A stretch of DNA of 47,891 bases. It comes from Protostelium mycophagum (Eukaryota > Evosea > Variosea > Protosteliida > Protosteliaceae). The position numbers and the translations under genes were made by a program. The notes beneath the pieces were generated by a model. It made no database searches. It worked only from the letters and a program-made list of their open reading frames with translations, and was not told the DNA's origin. Positions 34,635-43,585 of this stretch are shown here, one piece after another; the first letter of the stretch is position 1, and every line of letters starts with the position of its first letter. Location: contig MZNV01002257.1 of assembly GCA_002081555.1 (NCBI GenBank), forward strand, positions 1 through 47,891, in the 5' to 3' direction.

Positions 34635-35900
34635 GTCGGGTCCCGCAGAGAAGTGTTCTTTCTCGGTTCAAATCAACCGACTGACATAACTTTCCGAGTT
34701 TTCGCAATCCTTCTACAATGATCTTCGGTAACAACCGTAAAATTCACCTTATGGGGCAAAATGCGACGGAAAAGTCTCCGACTACAACTCTGGATCCAGA
34801 GACAACAAAATTCCAATAATACCTTTTTTTACATTCACTTTACAATGAATTGGGTGAGAAATAACATGTGGTTTTGATTCACACAAAGAAATTCGTGGGA
34901 ATTATTTAATTTGATTTTTTGGGTGTCTTGCTTGACAAATTTCTTCGTAGTTACCAAGAGAATTGATCTGAAATGTGGTGCGACATCTAAATTAGAATCT
35001 GACAAATCAATGATGCATTCCCGTAAAAAAAATAAACTGTATTCACTGGAGATTGTGGAACACGCATTCTCGCGCAATAATGATGTTCAACCGGATTCGC
35101 TTGTGATACAAATACCTTCAATAATTTTACAGGTACTGCCACACCCTGATGTTACACTGGATAATCCGACCAGACCGCAGTCATCCGGCGGATGATGTTG
35201 TGGATGACCGGCAGAAGGAGAACAAACAGAGGGGCAGATGTTTGGTTAACAATAGACAAATGATGGGCAGATATCGAGCGAATATCTATTATCAAAAAGA
35301 TAATGAAATCATAAAGAAATATAAATAATTCGTGTTTTGATGTACCTCTCTGGTACACCCTAATGTACAGAGTGTGGATGTTGGCTTAGTTTGCTTTGCA
35401 CCTGTCAAAGAATATTGTAAACGAAATTACAACACCGCAGTATCACCTTTGCTGGCTCCTTATTGTGTAGGCAATTTTCTCTTGCAATCTACTTTTGATT
35501 TCTGTACTCCCAAGGGAGTTCTCTGTCAAAGATATTGAAAACGAAATCAAATTTATACATGTGCGCTGTTGGTAGGTCTTTTGCAGTGGTGGGGTCTTTG
35601 GTCCAATTATTTGTGCAAAGATGGTCGGTTATTGTCCCTCTGCCAACAACATTTCACCTGCCAGATACACGCCATTCCGACACCAGCCATCCACCTGACG
35701 ACTCCAATCCACCAAACAACCGCCACTGGAAGTCCATGAGATGGGTGGATGTTGCCAACCGGACAAATCCGACAGACGGCTCATGTATGCGTAGAAGATG
35801 GCAACTGTGTATAGAGCGCTTAGGTTAGTGTATAGAGATATCCAGATCCAGATCTTGCTTGATACCTTGGAGGTTCATTCACGATAATGAAGGCAAACAT
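34635..35900. other. 1.3 kb gene-poor stretch with one possible coding segment
   Basis: No convincing complete gene. On the plus strand, 34951-35132 is an open, splice-flanked segment (after CGTAG, before GTACTG) reading TKRIDLKCGATSKLESDKSM and then SLVIQIPSIILQ. It could be an exon of an unrecognised gene, but no start was found. A short imperfect repeat, TGTCAAAGAATATTGTAAAC at 35404 and TGTCAAAGATATTGAAAAC at 35525, flanks otherwise unremarkable sequence. Confidence 0.4.
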
Positions 35901-36353
35901 ATATTTTTCACACGGTAATAACCGCAAACAAAATATTGTGCACAACCATAAACTCCTTGCATGGAAGATTCCCTAACTTTTTCACTTCCCAGAACACAAG
36001 TCCACCTTATTTAATACTCTCTTTATATGTCTTCCATTTGTTCGATAATACTTTCAATCTGGTCATCTGTGAAACCTCCTCTGTGTTCTGCAAGTATCAT
36101 CCTCATCATATCCACATGCCCATCAAACAAATATTTTTCACACGGTAATAACCGCAAACAAAATATTGTGCACAACCATAAACTCCTTGCATGGAAGATT
36201 CCCTAACTTTTTCACTTCCCAGAACACAAGTCCACCTTATTTAATACTCTCTTTATATGTCTTCCATTTGTTCGATAATACTTTCAATCTGGTCATCTGT
36301 GAAACCTCCTCTGTGTTCTGCAAGTATCATCCTCATCATATCCACATGCCCAT
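35901..36353. repeat. Perfect 230-bp tandem duplication over the 3' end of the ankyrin gene
   Basis: Positions 35901-36123 and 36131-36353 read the same base for base, an offset of exactly 230 bp. The only visible difference is just outside (CAAACAT before copy one, CAAACAA before copy two). The second copy includes the last ~34 codons and stop of the F-box/ankyrin gene plus 3' flank. The first copy is therefore a spare 3' end. Confidence 0.95.
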
Positions 36354-37766
36354 AATACCATGCCCAGATCATTACAATGTTCTGGTTGGCTGGTAGATCC
36401 ATTGTAATGTCTGCCACTGTCTCAAATATATCTGTATATCCGCTCTCTGACAATATCCTTATTGCATGATTAGTTTGTTCTGATAGATCTAGCCTGCTGT
36501 CTGCAAGTAAAATCTTCACTATATCTGTATGCCCGTTCTTTATTGCCTGCATTATGATATCATTCTTTCCATCTGATGGATCCACTCTGCTATCTGCCAG
36601 CAACATCCTCACTATCTCTATATGTCCTCTTGCTGATGCCAACCTTATTGCGTCATTGCCTTGACTTGATGGGTCTACTCTTCTGTCTGCAAGTAACATC
36701 CTCACAACCTCTATATGCCCTTGCTCTGATGCATCCCTTATTGCAAGATCATTTTTAGCTGATGGATCTATTCTGCTATCTGCAAGCAACATCTTAACTA
36801 TCTCTGTGTGTCCCTGACATGATGCTACCCTGATTGCATAACTCCTTCTACTTGATGGATCTACCCTGCTGTCTGCAAGCAACATCTTAACCATCTCTGT
36901 ATATCCGTACTCTGATGCTTTCTGTATTGCAAAATTGTTGTCAGCTGATGGATCTACTCGTCTATCTGCAAGTAACATCTCTGCGATCTCTAGACATCTA
37001 CTCTGTAATGCCACAGAAATATTTTTGTCCTCTGATGGATCTACTCTTCCATCTGCAAGTAATATCCTCACTATCTCTGTATGTCCAAACATTAATGCTG
37101 TCCTTATTGCAATATTGTTGTCATCTGATGGATCTACTCTGCTATCTGCTAGTAATATCCTCGCTGTCTCCACATGTCTATTCTGCAATGCTATCCTTAC
37201 TGCAATATTCTTTCCGTCTGATGGATCCACTCTGCTGTCTGCAAGTAGCATCCTCACTATCTCTGTATATCCATACTCTGATGCTATGCTTATTGCAAGA
37301 TTGTCGTCAGCTGATGGGTCCACATCATATCGCAACAAAAGTTGAGTAAACTCTAACAATCCCAGACTTATGATCTTGTAGTGATGAGGTGAAAGAAAGA
37401 AGCCATCCACTATTGTTCATCAGCACACAATGCGAAATAGTGACCACCAAATAACAGAGCTTTATGGTAGACCAATTTTTGAAATGTGAATTTTGGTGTG
37501 AATCACAACACCTTACCTATGTCTCTCCATTTTCTGCACACTCTCCGCGCCCTCACATACGCTATGCTCCTTGTTGATCTACACATGAAAAATTCATCAT
37601 TCTCATCCTCATCTTCGGTTTGATCATCTTCTTCGGTTTCAACCTCGTCTGTGTCATTTTCGATCTTCTCGAGATCCTTCTTTGTTGTGCTGTAGAGGAC
37701 CATCTTCAATATCTCTCTGGTCACGTCTTGGCTTGATGATATCAACCCATTCTCCAATGTGTCCAT
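36253..37766 (-). CDS. F-box-like ankyrin-repeat protein
   Basis: Two exons (37766-37517 and 37409-36253) join in phase, giving 468 residues. The N-terminal ~85 residues carry an acidic run (DEVETEEDDQTEDEDENDEF) and YVRARRVCRKWRDI, the end of an F-box-like helix bundle. About ten ankyrin repeats follow, with the unusual consensus VRMLLADSRVDPSD, then NNIAIRTALMFGHTEI. The repeats are also alike at DNA level (about 102-bp period, recurring GATGGATCTACTCTGCTATC on the plus strand), showing recent internal expansion. It ends with IESIIEQMEDI. Likely a substrate adaptor of an SCF ubiquitin ligase, by inference. The 3' end is duplicated downstream. Confidence 0.85.
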
Positions 37767-37813
37767 CTTTGTTGCTGATCTCTGGTTGTGAGGGAAAATT
37801 CAGCATCAGAGTT

Positions 37814-37903
37814 GAATTTTCAACCGAATAAGATATCTTAGCTTAACTTCTATTAATATCTGGTCTAATCGGCTGTTAGCACATCTTATTCGATTGAAAA
37901 TTC
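37814..37903. repeat. Inverted repeat with 21-bp arms upstream of the ankyrin gene
   Basis: Left arm 37814-37834 (GAATTTTCAACCGAATAAGA and one more base) pairs with right arm 37883-37903 with one mismatch. The loop is 48 bp. It starts 47 bp 5' of the F-box/ankyrin ATG, so it may be promoter structure or a relic of a tiny inverted-repeat transposon. Confidence 0.75.
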
Positions 37904-37929
37904 CCCTGGCATCTAAGAAGCAACACCAC

Positions 37930-38549
37930 AACCCCAACATTATCTTCGACTTGATGACGAATCGGATGATATTGAGGATTTTCATTTCGTGGTTGAAAGA
38001 TCACCATCGCAAAGGACTCGAGTCACTTGCAGACATGGACAATTTCAAAGGTGAGCATGTCAAGCTAATCGCCAAACAGCCGTTAAAACCAAAACAACAT
38101 GCACTCTTTGAGATCACAGAAGCTCCACAGAATCTGACCAAGATCTGCATGTCAAACAAAAATCATCAACAAATTTCATGAAAGATCTTTCCCAATCAGT
38201 TGAAAAATATTTGTATTTAGAATTATTGCGTGGGTCAGTTTCTCAACACACCACGTAAAACTTCTCGGTAATTACCGTGTTTTTACCGCAAATATTGCTA
38301 GTCGTTTTTTAGTTTTCTAAAGTTGCCAATTTTAAATTTTATTTTAAAAATCAATATATTTTTCAGCCGTTAATTCTCGTTGACTGTTCAATTCATAACT
38401 AATTGAAAGATAGAGTTGCGAATTTATCGTCATTCGTCTTGATAATGTAGTCTTTCCCTGCGGTCTCCATTTATTTGTCTTTGGTGTTGAGGAGGACAAG
38501 ATCCAAGGCTTTGAGTATAACATAGACATTGAGTATTTGTTCATTCAAT
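37930..38549 (+). CDS. Possible gene, exon structure unresolved
   Basis: Two protein-like stretches lie on the plus strand. One around 37950-38040 reads MILRIFISWLKDHHRKGLES, then LADMDNFK before a GTGAGC donor. The other at about 38439-38549, after a GTAG acceptor, reads FPCGLHLFVFGVEEDKIQGF, then NIDIEYLFIQL and a TAG stop. No family is recognised. The GGTAATTACCGTG palindrome sits between them at 38269. The terminal ~43 bp recurs at 43278. Confidence 0.35.
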
Positions 38550-38560
38550 TGTAGAAAAAT
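38518..38560. repeat. 43-bp dispersed repeat, copy 1
   Basis: Matches 43278-43320 with two differences: TAACATAGAC, then TTGAGTA, TTGTTCATTCAATTGTAGAA and AAAT. Here it covers the end of a putative coding exon and its TAG. Confidence 0.8.
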
Positions 38561-38590
38561 CGAATAAATCCTCAATAAAACTCACATAAG

Positions 38591-38943
38591 TGCGACTCCA
38601 GGAGTGGAAACAAAGACCCCAAAAAACGAGGCAAACTGGTCAGTAGAAGACAAAGGAGTGGTCGTTTTAGAACAAAGGTGGTATCTCCAAAACTAAGATG
38701 ATTTATTCGTTTTTGATGGTTCTACAGTGTGACAGACACTCCCTGTTCTTGGCAAGAAAGACAGGGTAAAACCGTCCTCTTCACCACATTGACATCTGAG
38801 AGCGCTGAAATTTGTGTGGGTTCAGATCGTGCAGTGATCTATGAAGATCAGAAAAACGCACTTGTGGGTATATCCCATTTGTAGATCCTTCTTATTGTTT
38901 GGACTTCTCACTAAAGCTGGTGATCATCTCTGATGACGTTTAA
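38591..38943 (+). CDS. Possible small gene, 3' exons
   Basis: Three segments (38591-38677, 38728-38867, 38885-38943) join in phase. They read ATPGVETKTPKNEANWSVED, then TPCSWQERQGKTVLFTTLTS, AEICVGSDRAVIYEDQKNAL and finally LDFSLKLVIISDDV before TAA. It looks like a compact beta-rich domain. The first exon lacks an ATG, so an upstream exon is missing; the preceding gene at 37930-38549 could be the same transcription unit. The family is unknown. Confidence 0.45.
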
Positions 38944-39279
38944 TTCTGGCGAATCCAGTTACATGAAAAATTGCAGTGCCATCGATTCTCGATTAATAAG
39001 AATTCAAAATGGTGTTTATTCTGTCAGCAGGAAGATAGCTGAGCATCATAAAAAAACCAGCCAAGCCCTGAGACAATCGCCCATCTACAACGATGCTTGC
39101 ACTAAAGTCGTGTAGTTGGGTAATCTGTGACCACCAACTTGAACAAAAGCACACCCCAGCAAAGATGAAATGGAAAAATCTAAAGCCTGCATGATAAACC
39201 TCACTGCCACTGTCCGATGATCCCTCCCTTTATTGAATTATTGCTCAGACTACAACGAGACCTTGACAGAAGCACCGAA

Positions 39280-40936
39280 TTTCCAGAAATTTGAGAAGAA
39301 CATGATGTCACAACTTGCGTCTGAAGACAGTTTTACTTTGAATCTACGTCAAGATATTAGAAAGCACATTGATAGAAAGCACATAGATAGAATCTCAACG
39401 ATACATCATACAAAAAATTCCAATACCAACATGGTGAGCGATCTTGTGATTTACGTTCTATAATACTGATGCACACAGGCCAAGTGGGAAGATCTTCCAC
39501 CTGAAATTGTATGCGATATCATCGACAGAGTTCTCGCAGCAGCTTTTCAAGAAAGTAAGAGTTGAACGAACATACGTGGCCGTTCTGATCGTCCAAGGTT
39601 ACAAGTACAAAATGCAACAAGTGTACTGCTTATCTTCAGTTAGTGCGCAGTTTTCAGAGTTCGTATGGCTCAATCGAAGATGGAACATTGACTTTTCAAA
39701 GGTGAGAATAATCTGTTGCCAGAGTAGCTAATCACCGAAGGTGAGAAGCCTCCATAAATCACGTGCGGTGAATACGGCGATCCAAGGCATCCTCTTAAGG
39801 TGACATTATGTTGCAAAGTTGTGTCTTTGAACAACATGTTGACAGCTTTGCTGTCGAGTTAGCTTCACAAAGGTGCCTTCTGAATGATGTCAGGACTGTC
39901 GATGTCACGTCCATCAATGTGACAGAATGCAAGAGGATGTCGGAAGATACTTTAGAATTGATCTCTCGGACATGTGCTCCTCAATTGAATGAGCTAATCT
40001 TGAGCAATTCTGGTGATGTTTCTCATTGTTTATGACAAAGCCTGACACGATACAGGACATAATCTGTCAATGTCATCGCTCACGAACCTATTTTCAAGAT
40101 GTCATAATCTATCCCGCCTGGATATCTCCATTTTCAACCGAGACATCATCAATGACTCGATCGTCATGGAGATCTGCAGACATTGTCCATCGCTCAGGGA
40201 CTTCACGCTCCGAAGCGAACTCTGCACAGACAGATGTAATCGCCCGTTCCTGATCATAATTGACACCCACAGCATTAGATGCGTTGAGCGGCCTCACAAA
40301 TTTGCACAGTCTGAATGTTAGTGGTTGTACCGGCCTCACCATCATCGCATTAGCTGCACTCATGTCTAAATGCCAAACCATCACACACTTGGGTACTTTG
40401 ATTCCATTTAGAGATGACAAATGATGATGATGCAGATATATCTTCTAATCCTGGGATGTTGAATAACACTGCTCTCTCTGCTGCGAATTTTCACTCTTGG
40501 CCCAACTTATTGAGCCTGTCAATCAGTGACTCATTGCACGTGAACGATGACAGTATAGAGTTGATATTACCTTATTTCACGCACATAAGAAATATCGTAC
40601 TCAGCAGGACTGACGTCTCTCAATCAGGTATCATCAGATTATGTAGAAGGTGATTCGTCAAAACCAATTTCCATCTCTGATTGATGCAGATTCACACAGC
40701 TCCATCACTTGGAATTAAGACACCTTCCCAGAGTATACCCGATCTTCCTCCACGAATTACTGGAGACTTACCCCGACGTCTGTACGACATCTTCGTCATC
40801 AAATTGACTCGCGCAGCTAGAATGGTCCCATTTCTGTGCTGGAAGATTGACTACGAGCCACAGACTTCGGGAAGAGAAGGCAGCACAGAGGAAAGCCAGA
40901 ATTGAGCAGAGGAGAAGGATGTTTACGAGCTCATGA
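39280..40936 (+). CDS. F-box / leucine-rich-repeat protein
   Basis: Likely SCF ubiquitin-ligase substrate receptor, by family. After a Ser/His-rich N-terminus (MMSQLASEDSFTLNLRQDIR) the F-box reads AKWEDLPPEIVCDIIDRVLA, joined by splicing to QFSEFVWLNRRWNIDFSK. LRR-type segments follow: LISRTCAPQLNELILSNSGD, TNLFSRCHNLSRLDISIFNR, EICRHCPSLRDFTLRSEL, LILPYFTHIRNIVLSRTDVS and FTQLHHLELRHLPRVYPIFL. A final exon after a GTCTGT donor adds LEWSHFCAGRLTTSHRLREE and a basic coil EQRRRMFTSS. Without that splice the protein ends at 40807. The start lies upstream of 39302 and was not fixed; an ATG-containing first exon near 39170 is possible. Confidence 0.75.
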
Positions 40937-41127
40937 ACAACATGGGATTTTGATGATAATAAAGACGATGAAAAGCACTTTCTCCACAATCCCAGAAATT
41001 TGTGATTTATTTTGCAATAGAAGTGCGACAGCCTCTGAAAAAGACAAATTTCACGAAGACTCCTGAGCAGCTAAGCCTTTGTGATGAGTCTATGTGAGAT
41101 CATTAAGAATCGACAACTTTTTATATT
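40937..41127. other. Convergent intergenic gap
   Basis: About 190 bp between the 3' ends of the F-box/LRR gene and the DIX/EF-hand gene. AATAAAG at 40961 is a likely polyadenylation signal of the former. Nothing else is seen. Confidence 0.5.
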
Positions 41128-42528
41128 TCACAAAATACTGAGGCCTTGCATGATGTCCGGATTTCTCATCGCACCTTGCCTGAATTCCTCGAGTGTAATC
41201 TCATTCGGGTTTCTCTGATTGATTTTCAGATGCATCCAGCGTTTCAGGTTACCTTTGTGATGGCACTGAAGAACTCTGTGCAAATGTCGTTGATATTTGT
41301 ATATGTCTTTCCGCTAAAGGTTGTGATCGTTCCTCCTCTAAAATTAATGAAGCTAGAGAGGATTTTTTTGAATTCATCTTTTGTGATCGATCCGTTTCCA
41401 TCAATGTCATACATCTCAAATGCCGCTGGACATTGTTCAACATGATGGACATGATTGACTTTCACTCACATTTCAATTTTTCGTCTGCAGTACCACGAGT
41501 GAGCACGCTCAACCCAGAGATAAACTCTGTGAAGTCTACTGATCCACTTTTGTCTTTGTCGAATTTGTTGAAGATCAAATCTTGAAGAAATTCATCCTAT
41601 TCAACGGTGAGAATTGCCTTCTTCTGAATATGTACCTGTATTCCCATTCCTTTTGTCACTTTAACGAAGCCCTCTTTGTCTATCAACATATTCGGTGTCT
41701 CTCTCTTGAATTTCTGATACATGGCCTTTAATTCTACTGAAGAAACTGTTTTCTTCAGACCATCCTTGGGCGAAAAATCTTTGACTTACAGTGCGTTGTT
41801 CTGCTGAGTTCCTCCAACATGGCCTCTTCCTCCACAGTGTATTCGAATTTTAATGAACCTGAATTCATTAGGTTTGTATTTTTAATGTTTGTGTTGAAAC
41901 AATTTCAGAGACCGCAAAATAGGATCAGGCATGGCTCACTTCTCGGTGAACTCTTCGATTGTGGGATTCCTGCGATGGTCCTCTTTCTGAGCATCATCGG
42001 GGAGGTGCCGTTTGATGTGCTTCCGGGGCTATTCAATGGGCTTGTACTTCCTGCAGCTATTTTCTTTAGCGACAAGAATTGATGATCACGGCACATTATT
42101 GCCATCGAAGACCCACCGTTTGCTGTGATGTCTTTATCTTTGACTTTCACTTCGAAAAATTGTTTGAAGCCGATCCTCACAGCTTTGATGATGATCTCGC
42201 CATTATATGTTGGGAGGGGAGCATCTTCAATATCAACATCTTCCCAGTACCATTTGTCGTCAGGATCTGAATGCTTGATCTTGGTCTTGAAATAGAATGC
42301 AAACGAACCCTTTGGAGATCACTATTCTCCAAGTTTAAGAATACCAACCTTCCATTCACTGAATTTCTCTTTTATGTCTTTCAATTTGAGTTGTGCTGTC
42401 GTTTTTGTTGTTCGAAAGATGTTTGGGTGGTCAGGTTCTTTATACTCATCAGTCTCTAAAATGAAATATTTGATGATCGTTTGTGGAGTTGGTGAAGCTG
42501 CAGACCATGATCCTCTGGATGATGCCAT
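41128..42528 (-). CDS. DIX domain fused to a calcineurin-B-like EF-hand module
   Basis: Seven exons join in one frame: 42528-42349, 42309-41940, 41858-41790, 41736-41636, 41596-41470, 41425-41253, 41214-41128, giving 368 residues. N-terminus MASSRGSWSAASPTPQ, then a DIX-like domain (TIIKYFILETDE; PNIFRTTKTTAQLKLKDIKE; WKGSFAFYFKTKIKHSD; KWYWEDVDIEDAPLPTYNGE; IIIKAVRI), then a Ser/Pro/Thr linker (STSPLNSPGSTSNGTSP). The EF-hand part follows: FEYTVEEEAMLEELSRTTHL, KFDKDKSGSVDFTEFISGLS, MYDIDGNGSITKDEFKKILS, and a degenerate last hand ITLEEFRQGAM. DIX domains polymerise head to tail; EF-hands bind calcium. Start at 42528 is the first ATG of the DIX frame. An internal ATG (41820) would give the EF-hands alone. 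Confidence 0.8.
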
Positions 42529-42586
42529 CGTGAGATTGGTGATTTGATGTTTGTATTTACGTTTTTCGAATTGCCGTTGTGCACAG
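42529..42586. promoter_or_regulatory. 58-bp divergent gap, DIX/EF-hand gene / CEP19
   Basis: The shortest start-to-start distance in the window. It contains no TATA box. Part of either transcript's promoter must overlap the other's coding sequence. Confidence 0.45.
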
Positions 42587-43173
42587 ATGTCCATCAAACC
42601 AAAGCGCTTCGCGGTCAGGGCTCAGCCACCACTATTAGTCCTAGAATATGAAAAGTATGGGCCTCTTAGAAAATCATCTTCTGATATGCACAGAGATGGT
42701 GAGATGAGAAGGAGGAAGATGCCCGTTAGAGGACTGACGACTAAATCTTCAGCGATGCAAATCGTCGACGCGCTCATTGCAAGACATTCAACACACTTGA
42801 GTCCAAAATTAGTCAAGCGCTCCCAGCTCACCAAATTGATACAGAAGTTGATTGACAAATTGTCATCAACAGCCATGAGAAACAGGGGGGGCATCTCCTC
42901 AAAGCCAATAGATGGGAATTTGAACCTCAACAAGGTCTCAGATGAAGAGTTGAAAAAGGCTAAAAATGCGATGGAAGAGATGTTCACCAGCAATCAACTG
43001 AAGCCTGGTGATCCAGGATTTCAATATGACAAAAGGGTAAGATGATTGGAATGATCGCAACCTCACTTTATCTGCAGGCCGACTTTAAAACAAAAGGAGC
43101 TTCGGAATGGGATGAGGATCTCGATGCAGATAGTGACATAGACGATGAGGATTTTGACGACCTGGAATTTTGA
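42587..43173 (+). CDS. CEP19: CEP19-like centrosomal/ciliary protein
   Basis: CEP19 recruits RABL2 at the mother centriole to start intraflagellar transport (family knowledge). Two exons (42587-43036 and 43078-43173) join in frame, giving 181 residues. Family features: QPPLLVLEYEKYGPLRK near the N-terminus, RRRKMPVRGLTTKSSAMQIV, RHSTHLSPKLVKRSQLTKLI, then LNLNKVSDEELKKAKNAMEE with MFTSNQLKPGDPGFQYD. In animal CEP19 the same place has [20 protein letters not shown]. The C-terminus is acidic (DSDIDDEDFDDLEF). Presence implies that the organism builds a basal body or cilium at some stage. Confidence 0.88.
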
Positions 43174-43277
43174 GGAAGTCATTTTCCCAAATGAATATTT
43201 GTAATGGTTATTGATATTATTTATTTATCAAAAACAAATGAATAATCCTGAGCTTCGTTGAAGAGGGGTTTTGGTTG

Positions 43278-43320
43278 TAACATAGACGTTGAGTAGTTGT
43301 TCATTCAATTGTAGAAAAAT
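43278..43320. repeat. 43-bp dispersed repeat, copy 2
   Basis: Second copy of the 38518-38560 sequence, two substitutions apart. It lies in the intergenic space after CEP19, outside any recognised coding frame. Confidence 0.8.
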
Positions 43321-43369
43321 GTGTAGCTTCATTGCCAGTCTAATTAATTTATTGATTAATTGTCGAAAA

Positions 43370-43585
43370 TCAAAAGTGGTCTACACCGAGGCACCACTTC
43401 AGATCATCCAGAATCAAGATATCATTTTCGATTCGAGATGATTGCTCAACGTCTTGTGGCGGGTAAGAACTAACAGATGATGATGTTTCTGAACCAAAAT
43501 AGAGCAAATCACCCGTTTGAATAGGAAGCCAGAAAGTATCACATTTTCCAGAGGTTTGGCCAAAGCCAAATGGTTCCATCCTCAT
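43370..43585 (-). CDS. Possible 71-residue protein
   Basis: A single open frame MRMEPFGFGQTSGKCDTFWL, through GDLLYFGSETSSSVSSYPPQ, ending DDLKWCLGVDHF. The composition is protein-like and a start codon is present, but it is unspliced and its start overlaps the first kelch exon by 16 bp on the other strand. No family is recognised. Confidence 0.3.
   Translation of the reverse strand: MRMEPFGFGQTSGKCDTFWLPIQTGDLLYFGSETSSSVSSYPPQDVEQSSRIENDILILDDLKWCLGVDHF

Noticed and set aside
34655-34685. TCGGTTCAAATCAACCGA hairpin resembling a T-arm upstream of the sterol reductase
   Set aside because: It is a good small inverted repeat, but no other tRNA elements are present.
35936-36396. Two identical plus-strand frames beginning MCTTINSLHGRF
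   Set aside because: They arise only because the 230-bp duplication repeats the same antisense frame; the second overlaps the real ankyrin stop.
36915-37349. Long plus-strand open frames across the ankyrin gene
   Set aside because: They are antisense shadows of the repetitive ankyrin codons; their Leu/Ser-rich repeats have no independent support.
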